NCBI GenBank assembly: GCA_914767885.1
Contig: CAJZBQ010000039.1
Location: forward strand, 124,001-188,000
Length of the DNA stretch: 64,000 bases
Source: Blepharisma stoltei
Lineage: Eukaryota; Ciliophora; Heterotrichea; Heterotrichida; Blepharismidae
Reading direction: 5' to 3'
The stretch's first letter is position 1, and each line of letters starts with the position of its first letter. The translations under genes and the position numbers were made by a program. Of the stretch, positions 21,419-30,811 are shown in pieces. Below the pieces are notes generated by a model. It was not told where the DNA came from. It did no database searches and saw only the letters and a program-made list of their open reading frames with translations.

Positions 21419-24400
21419 ATGGAAACTACAAAGCAGCAAGAAAAATCATTCCCCTTCCCTGCAGTTGTTTCCAAAACCAACTTAAGCACTGAAACCCTAA
21501 AAGCCAATGAATCCCATGATGAAGAAAAACAAGCCCTTCTAGAAATGCTTGATAAAAACCAAAAACTCTTACAAAAAGCTCAATCTGAATATTTAAAAGA
21601 AAAAGAAGAAATTGAACAAAATTTCCAAAAATCCCAAAATACTTTAAAAAGACAAATCGAAATCTATGAACAAGAAATCGAAATTTTGAAAACAGAAATC
21701 GACCGTTTGAAAAATGCAAAATCCAAACAGTCAGAAGAAAGCTTGAGAAATCAACTGTTAAAAGAAATCGAAAATATTCGCCTTGTCGAAAATGAACGAA
21801 AATCAGCTCAACAAGTCAAAATTAGCGAATTAAACCAAAAAATTGAAATTTTGACTAGACAAATAGAAGAGAAAAATAAGCGACATATAGAAGAAAAAGA
21901 ACATCTTCTCCGTCAAGTGGATAATACAAGAAAAGATGCAAGAAGGGTCGAAAATGAATTCCAAGCTCAGCTGGATTTACTTATATCAAGATTTGAAAAA
22001 ACAAACATTCAATTAAACAAAAAATCACAAAAAATCGAAAAAATTCAAAAAGAGTATGAGGAACGATTTCGGGAGCTTTTAAAGCAAAAAAATGAAGAAG
22101 AGGAGCTTTGGATAAGAGAGAAAAATAGTTTACATAATGAAATTTCTGTAAAATCAGCTGAAGATAACCATGACGAATTGATGTGGAAGCAGCTCAAAGA
22201 ATTCCAAGTGGAGAGAGAAAATGTCGAAGAAGCTCATAATGAAAGGATAAATGCATTAGAAATTAAAAAAGAGCAGCTAGAAGCACAGATTGAACAGCTG
22301 ATAACAATTTCTGGGGATAGGGAGCTGTCTTTAGAAGAAGAAGTCGAAAGACTGAGAAATGCTAATCAAACACTGATGGATATTAATTATGAAAGAGAGC
22401 AGATATTTGAAAATGAGCTTGAAAATATGAGAAAAGAGCTGGTTTATATAAGAGAATCCTCTGAATCTCAGGTGACGCAATATTTAAAAGACCATAGTGA
22501 GCAGAACAAAGAGTATGAAATGTATGAAAAAGTTTTAGAGGAAGCCAAAAATTTCCATGCTGTTAATTTGGAAAAAGAATTTAGGATTATTAGTGCTCAG
22601 TTAAGACAAAAAGAAGCAGAAATAAAAACACTGAAGGAAACTAATAGAGGGAAACCAAAAGGAAGAAAAAATAACTCGGCTGTTTCTATTATGAATGAGC
22701 TTTTAAATCAACAAAATTTAATATATTTATTTAAATTAATTTGCAAAATTATTTATGATGCAGAAAATTTTAGAAATTCCGACAGCAATTCCATATTATA
22801 AAGCATAAATACCGAGCTGGAGAATTTTAAAATTCACTTTAAAGCCATTGAAGAGCAATCAGAAAAAAAAGAAAAAGAGAATTTTGAATTAATAGAAATG
22901 CTGACATCTCAGCTTTATTCTACAGAACAAAAACTTGTGGAATCTATATCTCAAGATAATGAAAAAGACTATCAAAAGCTTTCAGATCGCTTAATCGTTG
23001 CTGAGCAGGAGCTTGATTATGCTAAAAAACATTTAGAGCAGTATATATCTTCAGTGAAATCATTAGAAGAAATAATTGAAAATAAAAATGGGAATGATTC
23101 TTCTGATATGTATAAAAAAGCACAAATTGAAATTTCTAGGCTAAATAAAGAAAACCAAACCTTGCTTGAAGTAAAAGAAGCCACTGATGAGAGACATTTA
23201 CAAGAAAAAAATCAGCTGTTAGAGTTAATTGTAGCAAAAGATAATGAAATTGAAAAATTAAAATCAATCATAAAAAAACGAAAATCATCAAAAAATATGA
23301 TGATTGATGAAAAAAATAGACACACAACTTTTCAAAATTTATTTAAAAGCTTAGAAGCTTTATCAAAAAATTATTCTCAACAATTAAATTCTATAAAAAA
23401 AGTTAAATTGCAAGATAGCTCACTCTATATCTTTGTGAAAGAATAAAAAATATTTTGTTCGCTCACAGAAGGAGAAAAATTTTTATTTTTAAAAATTTAT
23501 ATATAAATTTTATAGTAAATTTTTTTCAGGATTTAAAAATCTATTTTCGTAAAATTTGAAAAGTAAAAATTACTTTAATTTGTAGAATTTATGTATTAAA
23601 ATGCAAGCTGTTTAATATTAAACAGAATCAGTTAAAGATTTCATTATACTAATAATCACTTATATATCGAAATATTTTTTTTTATAATATTAAATAAATT
23701 TTTATTCGCTCACAGAGGGTGGTTTTAGGCAAAAAATAGGGATGTTTTCAATTTTTTTTTCGCTCGGGAGCGGGGAGTCAGAAGAAAATAAATCAGGTAA
23801 AATTGAAAATAAAGAAATAAAAGATGAATTTATTAAAGAAAATGAAGAATTATACCAGGAAATCCAGAGATTAAAATTAATTATTGATTCAGTCCTTGAT
23901 GAATGTTGTAAAAAGTCAAGCATATTAGATGAGGAAAGAGAACTTTTAAAGCTAGAACGTGAAAAAATGCAAACGCTTATATCGCATTCTGGATATAAAG
24001 ATTATTTTAGCCCAAAAAAAGAAAAAGATGAAAAAAACCAGTCTCAATTGATAACACTAGCAAAAGATGATATTGCTGCCTTACAAAAGCAGCTAGAGCA
24101 AGAAAGAAAAATGCATCAAATTGAATTGGAGACTTTCCATAAAAATAACGAAAACGAGCTACTTGTGCTGAGAAGTGAGCAGGAAGCATTTGTTAAGCAT
24201 ATCAAAATTTTAAGGGAGCAGCTGAAAAATATCAATTTCACTTCAGCAATACAAAGAGATGCCCAAGAAAAACTAATAAAACAGCTAAAATCCGAGCTTT
24301 CGTCTGTAAAAGAACTGACAAATGAAAAAATTCAGCTTTTAATGAAAGAGCAAAAAAAGTTGAGAACTGAGCTATCTCAAATTATCAATCTCATATTTTA

Positions 24401-25621
24401 TAGGCAGGACTATTCAATAAATAAGACTGGACTAAACAGTGATAAATATTATATCTCCAGGCTTCCTATAATAATTAACTTAATTTATCTCAAATTATAG
24501 AAAAAAATTCATTAAAAGATAAAAAAAGAAAAAAATCTTATCTAGAAAAAATTAAGCAGCTTGAGTCGACAATTGATGAAAAAAATAAAATAATTCAAGA
24601 AAAAACTACACATTTAATACAAAAACAATATAAATAAATTGGTAGGTGAAGAACAACCCATCATCCCTGTGGCGGGTGTCCTTATGCATGCTCGAACATG
24701 GCTTTTTTAACAAGGAGCTGCCCAAGGTTGATCTAGCCTCAAAGTAATAAGTCCAGCACTATTTTGCTGATTAGTGACCTGGCTGAGTGGCAGTTTTTGC
24801 ATCTTTTTGCCAACAGCACCAGACTCATGTTGGGTGTCCGATAGAGCAGGGCGACTTCCTGCTTGGTCGCCTGCTACAATCGCACAAAAGATATTAAGCT
24901 TTTCTTTTTGAGATAAATCCAGAAGAAAAAGGAAAGACAGGCTCAGCAAGATCTCAAGAGCTACAGTCTCACCAGTTGAAAAGGGTCCTTCCTGTGGCAG
25001 GGCGATCTGGCCTAAGCTAAGCAGGGTTGGGTAAGCAAGTTGTTTGGGCTGGAGGTTATTGCAAAGTCTGTATGACTCAAACCATGAAAGGAAAATGCCT
25101 CTACGAGAAAATTGGGGGTTCGGCCCGTGCTAAGTTAAACGTGGAGCGCATGGTGTTCAGGAAGTAGAACTATAAAAACACAGCTTAAATCTAATCTAAT
25201 ACAAGAACAAGCCAGAGCAAGCAAAATTGAAGAAGAAATCCAGAACCAATTTAAAGATGAAATAAAGAGATTAAAGGATGAAATAAAAAAAATAAAAATT
25301 TCCGAAGAAAATAAAGAATGGACACTTGCTAGGGAGAGAGAAATTTATAATGGGGCTTTAAAAAAATTGCAAGTAGGCGTCGAAGCTATTCAGCAGTCAG
25401 CCATTTCTGAAGCCCATGAAATTAATTGTGATTTGGAAATTGTGAATAAAAAAATCGAGATTTATGAAAAAGAAAAAGAAATTTTAAAAGAACAAAGAAA
25501 CGAAGCTCTGGAATATTTAATGAGAGCGAAAATCATGGGTGAAGCAGAAAAGCAAGAAATTTTGATGCTGGTAGAACATTTGAGATCTCAAGAAATAAAG
25601 AGAAATAAGTTGACTATGTAA
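21419..25621 (+). CDS. Long coiled-coil protein, split by four IESs
   Basis: Segments 21419-22720, 22808-23417, 23791-24374, 24488-24632 and 25173-25621 give about 1029 residues, almost all coiled coil (Glu/Lys/Gln/Leu heptads), with a short Ser/Pro-containing N-terminus. Typical of centrosome, basal-body or cortical structural proteins, but composition alone cannot identify it. Segment 3 includes a Tyr/Ser-Pro break (SGYKDYFSPKK). The MITE join (VKLQD to KSGKIENKE) and the 13-bp-repeat join (ELSQII) are secure; the boundaries of the first and last IES have phase-equivalent alternatives. Confidence 0.85.
22719..22805. other. Short IES (about 87 bp) in the coiled-coil gene
   Basis: TA at 22719-22720 and 22806-22807 keep frame (NQQNL to NTELENF). 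An earlier left TA (after NELL) also fits. AT-rich. Confidence 0.6.
23416..23788. mobile_element. MITE-type IES (373 bp), diverged ends
   Basis: TA at 23416-23417 and 23789-23790. Terminal motif copies near 23457-23470 (GTTCGCTCACAGAAGGAG) and 23702-23720 (TTCGCTCACAGAGGGTGG), and the interior AAATGCAAGCTGTTTAA, match the family. The outermost bases have decayed (GCTCGGGAGCGGGGAG) and the usable right TA lies 10 bp outside. Confidence 0.8.
24373..24485. other. IES (113 bp) bounded by a 13-bp direct repeat including TA
   Basis: TATCTCAAATTAT occurs at 24373-24385 and again at 24486-24498. Removing one copy plus the spacer joins ELSQII to EKNSLKDKK in phase. The long repeat makes the junction unambiguous in product though not in exact cut site. 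Confidence 0.85.
24631..25170. mobile_element. GC-richer element as IES (540 bp) in the coiled-coil gene
   Basis: TA at 24631-24632 and 25171-25172 keep frame (KQY to IKTQLKS). About 24650-25165 is GC-rich, stop-laden and non-coding. No clean target-site duplication was found, so the class is judged by composition and size only. Confidence 0.7.
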
Positions 25622-25844
25622 ATCTTTTTAAAATATTTATAAAATTAAATAAAGAGTAAAACTAATTAAGCTCGAAATTTAGCAAATGATAACTGTATTT
25701 AATAATTTAAAATTAGCTCTTACAAATGATTGGAGAATATAATAATAGTTTAATACAATTAATATTTAAGTGTTTGTATGGAATATCCTATGCAATTTTA
25801 AAATATCTCAAATTAAAATTCAGCAAAATATTTTTATGTATATA

Positions 25845-25990
25845 CATAAAATGGCGAGAGCAGCCCATTTTCTCAGTGGCAGGGCACTTATCTATAATAG
25901 TTGGCTTTGAGATTTAGGTATGGCCTAATACTAGTCACTAGCCTCGAAGCGAGAGGTATGAGGTTGGAATCCCCGGCTCCATGCAAATGA
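25845..25990 (+). mobile_element. tRNA-like, SINE-head-like segment
   Basis: Starts with ACATAAAATGGCG, also found at the element head near 37066 (and as ATGGTG in reverse near 35070). Contains TGGCCTAATACTAG (A-box-like) and, about 43 bp on, GGTTGGAATCCCC (B-box with one mismatch). No acceptor-stem partner for the 3' GGCTCCA was found, so not a functional tRNA gene. Confidence 0.45.
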
Positions 25991-26180
25991 CCGTGGATTT
26001 TTGACAGTGTACATTTCATCGAAATCTATTTGGTCGAAAATTTTTGATAGTGAGACATTTGCCCGAAAACTAACGTTTTTTTTCGGTCAAACGTCTCACT
26101 ATCAAAAATTTTCGATCAATTTTCGGCAAAATATTTTTGGGTGAAATGACACTATCAAAAAGGCAAAGTCATTTGACCTG
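25990..26180. repeat. Imperfect palindrome (inverted repeat about 80 bp arms)
   Basis: Arms share TCGAAAATTTTTGATAGTG and GACRTTTG in opposite orientation around a centre near 26077, with weaker matches outward to GACAGTGTACATTTCA versus TGAAATGACACTATC. Intergenic; probably another palindromic MITE. Confidence 0.75.
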
Positions 26181-26285
26181 CACATGGAATCCCCTAGTTT
26201 CAAAACATAATCCATAGAAAACTAATTACAACTCTATTTTAATTAAAAAACAATTTTTATGTAATTTCTCCATAATTTAAAAACC

Positions 26286-28808
26286 ATGACTACAAATCTT
26301 ATCAGCTCAAAGCATCAAAGCATTCGTGGCCGATTAATCATGCCTAGGCATCTTTCAGAATGAGATGATAGATTTTGGTTAGGAAAAATAAGTAATGTTC
26401 TTCCTGAAATTCCTTGTAATTCATATGCAGTAAAAAGGGCTTTTTCAGGCTCCGCATCAACTCGAGCAAGTATAAAATCAGCTGGATCTCTTTCAACAAA
26501 TAATTTGTTAAAATTGCGTCCTAATACAGGCACTATGAAAAATGCAATCAGCCTAGAAAGGGAAATATTCTTTTCTACCTAATAAAATTATATTATAAAA
26601 TCCTAAATCAGGCATTTTTCAATAATTCCAGCCTATCCCAAAAGGATTATTTATTTTAAAAAATCAACTTGATGAGGTCTGAAATACAAAAAGTGTCCCA
26701 GAATTCCATAGAAATTTATTTCTTACTTCTTTATCTTTCCTTAAAACGTCAAATCTTCAGCTCGAAGCTATAAAAAAAGAATCCTCCAATATCAAAAAAA
26801 ATTCAGCGCCTGTTCTATGTGTAATCACAGCTATTAATGATCGAGAAACCTTATTGAAAAAATTAGAAGAAAAATCATTTGAAGAGACAAATAAACCAAT
26901 TTTTATATTAGAAATTGGAGAAATGATAAAAAATATAAGACAAATTAGCCTTGAAGTTATTGATTTTATCAAAATCTGGAGAAGTTATTTGCAAATGCCT
27001 ATTGCAAAGTTTATCTGAAATAACGAAGATTATTTCGAAAAAATGAAAAATGACTATAAATTTATATTAGAAAGTCCAATATCCAAAATAATTAAATTTC
27101 CCCCAAACTGCACAACATTTTTTATCCAGCTTAAAACACAAAGGTAGAGAGTAATCAGAAATAAAAATAATAGCCAAGAATCCCAGAATTTATTCAAGGT
27201 AAACCCTCATCTCCAAGCAAGAGTTTTAAACGCACATCGTACTTTAGGAATTGAAATCACCAAATTGTCAATTAAGAAAAAAAGACTAATTCGGCAGCCC
27301 AAAAACCAAGCAATTCAGCTAAATTTTAACTTCCAAATATCATCAGCTGAAGAAGAAAGGCCAAGCCAATGGGAAAGTTCTGAAAGTGAAGACGAGGCCC
27401 AGCATAATGCAATCCTTTCTAATGATTTCCAAGAAGCATAATTAAAATATGGCGTCTTCGTTTAGGTATGGCCTCCCGGCCATACACACTCGACTCATAT
27501 TTTAATTATATCCGGCAAGGTTTTGCCATTCCAGAAATGAGCAACAATGCCATGGTAAGCAATTCTGCAGAGCAGAGCCTGGCCCATGCCCAAAGACTAG
27601 AATGGATTTTCTCCTCGAGAGAAAAGGGTGTCCAAGTTTGGAAAATGGTAGCCCAGCAGAGTCTACAGGCAATGCCTAGACCATTCGGGCAACTACCTAG
27701 CGTGAAACTGGGCGTTACGTCCCAGGACTTGGAATTTTCCTTTTTGCCGAAAGGTGACCATAAATTCCATTTTTTGGAATTTCGGAAAGCCAACTCTCGT
27801 AACTCAAGCAGCAGCCGCAGGATTCCATAGCCCGCACACTCAAGACTTAAGCCGCAGCAGGCTGCGGGAAGGAGTAGACGTGTTTCCCCTTTGGCAAGTC
27901 TTTATGGCTTGTTGGGCACACGGGCACAAAACAGGTGAACCTCACATTGAGGTCCTTGGGTGTCTGCGTTAACAACACGGCAGTCGCCTCATTAATGTAA
28001 TTTAAGATTAAGATTTCCAAGAAGCATATCTCATCGAAATTTCTGAAAAAATGACTAAAGATATAGTCAGAGAAAGCTGCAGAGAAATGATATCAGCAAG
28101 CTTGGTTTTATTTTCCAGCTCGATTTTAGACAAACTTATAACAGAAGTTTTATCACAACAAATTAATCAAGTAGCTACAGTTGCATATCAAGAAACGAAA
28201 GATGGAGAATATATTGATTTTCAGGTACAAATACTCCAAATGGCAATGGAAGAAATTTTATTGGACAATTTTAATTCAGCAAGCTCACAGTATTTAGCTG
28301 AGTTAATTTCTGATATATATAGTGATGACTTAAATTTTGCTGAAATTGTTCAAGAAGCAATAAATGAAGAGCATAATTGGAATGTGAAAATAATTATTCC
28401 CTGCTGGATAAAAGTAATTTATATAAAATTTATATAAAAAACAGCAAAAATCATTGCAAAAAGAATATTTTATTATTTGAAGAGCTTATAACTGATTTAC
28501 TATCAGAAGAATGGTTTGAAATTTTAATTGAAGACACTTTAAGCTATACCAGACTAGACGATATGTGGAAAATCCTCCCATTGACTGCCCAAAAGCAGCT
28601 GTATAAAACTGACAGAGAAAAAATCCACAATAAAATCGCTGAAGATTTTTATTTTGATATTTTAAATTCTGTGGTTGGCGATATATGGACTTTTAGAATT
28701 GTACACGCAGTCGTCAATGAAGAAGATGACTATGATATTGATAAAATTTTACCAATAAAAGAAGAGAGAACTTCTAAAAAGCGCTCGACCAAAATTAACT
28801 ATTCTTAA
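26286..28808 (+). CDS. Hypothetical conserved protein, paralogue of 51066-53322, split by IESs and a 15-nt intron
   Basis: Segments 26286-26577, 26636-27143, 27159-27440, 28029-28392 and 28473-28808 give about 593 residues. It matches the gene at 51066 through the whole length: N-terminal EWDDRFWLGKI / EWNDRFWLDKI, middle FIWNNEDYFEKMKNDYKFIL / FLWENQDYLEKMKNDIEFLL, then SASLVLFSSSILDKLITEVLSQ / AAALVLFTSSILDKFLTEVLSE and LDDMWKILPL in both. The C-terminal half is helical and acidic. Trp by TGA at LSEW, EVWN and FIWN. No known family is recognised. Last IES boundary is approximate. Confidence 0.85.
26576..26633. other. Short IES (58 bp)
   Basis: TA at 26576-26577 and 26634-26635; joins FFS to IPKGLFILKNQLDEVW in phase, consistent with the paralogue. 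AT-rich interior. Confidence 0.7.
27144..27158 (+). other. 15-nt intron
   Basis: GTAGAGAGTAATCAG: starts GT, ends AG, length 15. It contains the only in-frame stop (TAG) between two conserved coding stretches in the same frame; removal gives KTQRNKNNSQES. Fifteen nucleotides is the known heterotrich intron size. Confidence 0.8.
27439..28026. mobile_element. SINE-like retroelement acting as IES, with 17-bp target-site duplication
   Basis: The exon sequence GATTTCCAAGAAGCATA is duplicated at 27424-27440 and 28012-28028. Between them lies a 571-bp GC-rich body starting ATTAAAATATGGCGTC and ending in a TTTAAGATTAA-type tail. Excision at the TA inside the duplicated target leaves one target copy and keeps frame (FQEA to YLIEISEK). 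The body is homologous to 43412-43959 (shared head, GGCCATRC hairpin, TATATCCGGCAAGGTTTTGC and GCGTGAAACTGGGCGTTACG blocks). Confidence 0.9.
28391..28470. other. Short IES (about 80 bp), boundary ambiguous
   Basis: Frame shifts between NVKI and LFEELITDLLSEEW. TA at 28391-28392 with right TA at 28471-28472 keeps frame; the paralogue has no interruption here. AT-rich. Confidence 0.6.
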
Positions 28809-28858
28809 TAAAATTTGGTACAGAATTTAACCCTTTTAATAGGCTAATAATTTTTTCT

Positions 28859-29746
28859 ATGAGCGCTACGACAGTCCCATACATTGGAAGCCAAATCAGC
28901 TTAATCTCCAAGTCTGATATTCGATATGAAGGCACGCTTCACTCAATTGACCCAAATGAGCACACAGTTTCCTTATCAAACGTCAGATCTTTTGGAACAG
29001 AAAATAGGAGAATCGATGGTAAACAGATCCCTGCTTCAAATGATTTATATGAATTTATCATTTTCAGAGGGTCTGATATCAAAGATCTTTCAGTAATCCA
29101 GGCAACCCCAATTCTCAATGACTCTGCAATAATAAAGGCAAATATAAAAGAAAATCAGCCGAATTTGAAAAACCCGCAGCCTGAAAAAGAATTCGAGCCA
29201 CAGCAGAGATATGAAAACAGGCATAATCAGAGGCAATATCAAGCCCAAATAGCTAGAGGTGAACTTCATGAAAACATAAATGAAGATCTAAAAGAAGAGC
29301 TAAAAGAAGACTTCGATTTTCAAGAAGAAATCCCACTTGAAAAACCTCAAAAAAATGAGTCAGGAAAAGGATACGACAAGAAATCAAGCTTTTTTGACAA
29401 TATTTCATGCAAAAGTTCAGAAAGTGAAGTACCTTTTGATAGGAGAAAACAAAAAGAAATGGATAATGAAACTTTTGGGGAGGATTATGTAGCTGATGGA
29501 GAAAGAGAGCTAAGAAGATCTCTGCAAAGAGGAAGAAGAAGAGGCAATCGAGGACAGTATAGAGCGGGAAGAGGAGAATTTAGAGGGAATAGAGAAGGAG
29601 GGTATAGAGAAGGAGGGTATAGAGAAGGAGGATATAGAGAAGGAGGATATAGAGAAGGAGGGTATAGAGAAGGAGGGTATAGAGAAGGAGGATATAGAGA
29701 AGGAGGGTATAGAGAAGGAGGGTATAACAGAAATTTTGGGCAGTAA
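28859..29746 (+). CDS. LSM14: LSM14/SCD6 family mRNA-binding protein
   Basis: P-body translational repressor that binds DEAD-box helicase DDX6/Dhh1 and capped mRNA. 295 residues in one frame. N-terminal LSm14 domain: VPYIGSQISLISKSDIRYEG, VSLSNVRSFGTE, YEFIIFRGSDIKDL. Central FDF motif in the DFDFQEEIPLEK region, FFD box (KKSSFFDNISCKSS) and TFG box (NETFGEDYV), in the usual order. Arg/Gly-rich tail with nine YREGG units. All family landmarks are present, so it is expected to be functional. Gap to the upstream gene is 50 bp. Confidence 0.96.
   Translation: MSATTVPYIGSQISLISKSDIRYEGTLHSIDPNEHTVSLSNVRSFGTENRRIDGKQIPASNDLYEFIIFRGSDIKDLSVIQATPILNDSAIIKANIKENQPNLKNPQPEKEFEPQQRYENRHNQRQYQAQIARGELHENINEDLKEELKEDFDFQEEIPLEKPQKNESGKGYDKKSSFFDNISCKSSESEVPFDRRKQKEMDNETFGEDYVADGERELRRSLQRGRRRGNRGQYRAGRGEFRGNREGGYREGGYREGGYREGGYREGGYREGGYREGGYREGGYREGGYNRNFGQ
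29591..29725 (+). repeat. 15-bp tandem array, nine units, encoding REGGY
   Basis: Nine head-to-tail copies of AGAGAAGGAGGRTAT differing only at one G/A position (silent Gly codon). Forms the RGG-type tail of the LSM14 homologue. Confidence 0.95.
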
Positions 29747-29887
29747 ATTTTAAATTCTTGCATTATCGTTGAGAAAAGCATTTTCTGGCTGCCTAATACC
29801 CTAATTCGACGATAAAATAGTTTTTACAATATTATCATTACTTGCTAGAATAGTCTATTATTTATCGAAATAATTTACACAATAAAA

Positions 29888-30271
29888 ATGAGAAAATTCT
29901 TTTTTGGGATTTTTATTCTACTTTTCTTAGAATCCTATGGAAATGGGCTTAAATTGACCAAGGAGCAGCTTCAAGAATATGAGGGAAAAAACGGGAAAAT
30001 TTATTTCGCTTGTGGAGGGATCATTTTTGATGCATCAAACGATAAAAGTTTCAAAGAAGGAGGCAAAGATCACGGATTTGCAGGAAAAGATGCTACAGTC
30101 GCCTTAGCTAGAATGGATTATGATAAAAAGTGGATTGGGCTGGATCCTGAAGAGGCAGAACTTTCACCATATATGAAAAATGCAATTGAGAAATGGATTG
30201 GTGTTTTAAAGGAAAAGTACCAAGTTGTTGGGGAATTAGTAAAAAATTCATATGAGAGAGTTGATATGTAG
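29888..30271 (+). CDS. Secreted cytochrome b5-like (MAPR/neudesin-type) heme-binding protein
   Basis: 127 residues. A hydrophobic signal peptide (about residues 3-17, FFFGIFILLFLESYG) precedes a membrane-associated progesterone receptor-type domain: KLTKEQLQEYEG, KIYFACGGIIFDAS, then HGFAGKDATVALARMD and the C-terminal helix KNAIEKWIGVLKEKYQVVGEL. The pattern FxxxxGxxxxFAGKDAT is the family heme-binding region. It has no transmembrane segment after the signal, like neudesin. Function in ciliates unknown; heme binding is inferred from the family. Confidence 0.85.
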   Translation: MRKFFFGIFILLFLESYGNGLKLTKEQLQEYEGKNGKIYFACGGIIFDASNDKSFKEGGKDHGFAGKDATVALARMDYDKKWIGLDPEEAELSPYMKNAIEKWIGVLKEKYQVVGELVKNSYERVDM

Positions 30272-30811
30272 TAGCAAATAATTCCTCATAATACAAAATA
30301 GGATTTGGTAAATAAGAATTAAATGCATAGCTTTTACAATTAAAAGTTGATTAACTTGATAAGAGAATAAATATAAGTAAAGCTTTTGTTTTTTATTTAC
30401 TTTGCAAGCTTATATAATCTCTTGAAAATTTTGTTATTTTGATATTTAACGCTAAAATTTAAATAGCCTTATTAAATATATAGAAATTTAATTATCTATA
30501 TATATTTTATGAGAAATTAGGAATAAAAAGGTGAAGCAGATAATTTTTTCCTAACTCCCCCCCTCCGTGAGTGAACAAAATCATTGGAAAAATCCCTATT
30601 TTTTGCCCAAAAGCCAACCCTCCGCGAGTGAACAAAAAATTTTTTTTTATAAAATTCATATATGAATTTTTTTAAAAAAAAAATTAAACCCCCTCCGTGA
30701 GTTAACAAAATTTTTTTGTTCACTCACGGAGGTTGGAGTAAATGGAAATTCTCTTAAACTCATTGATAATGTGAACCCAATCATTAATTTATGCATATAA
30801 AAATGAATTGA
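30272..30811. other. Intergenic region containing a MITE copy
   Basis: AT-rich, with the MITE at 30552-30738 the only recognisable element; the 70 bp after it is the 5' flank of the aspartic protease gene. Confidence 0.6.
30552..30738. mobile_element. Internally deleted MITE (187 bp), intergenic
   Basis: TA at 30552-30553 and 30739-30740. The left end has a seven-C run plus CTCCGTGAGTGAAC, a second motif (CCCTCCGCGAGTGAAC) lies 60 bp inward, and the right end has facing copies around TTCACTCACGGAGG. Relative to the 380-bp copies the central about 190 bp is missing. Confidence 0.9.

Larger units (their letters stand above)
25622..26285. other. Intergenic region with two repeat-like structures
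   Basis: 25622-25844 is AT-rich without features. 25845-25990 begins ATAAAATGGCG like the element at 37066 and holds A-box-like and B-box-like (GGTTGGAATCC) blocks. 25990-26180 is an inverted repeat. Start of the next gene at 26286. Confidence 0.6.

Noticed and set aside
21426-21719. Minus-strand Phe-rich ORF
   Set aside because: Antisense shadow of coiled-coil coding sequence.
25915-25990. Possible tRNA gene on the plus strand
   Set aside because: A- and B-box-like blocks are present, but the 3' GGCTCCA has no 5' acceptor partner at the right distance and no anticodon stem could be drawn.
29591-29725. CRISPR-like array
   Set aside because: Units are contiguous without spacers and encode the RGG tail of a eukaryotic protein.
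29485-29781. Minus-strand ORF with YPPSL repeats
   Set aside because: Antisense of the LSM14 tandem array; the plus strand carries clear LSM14 landmarks.
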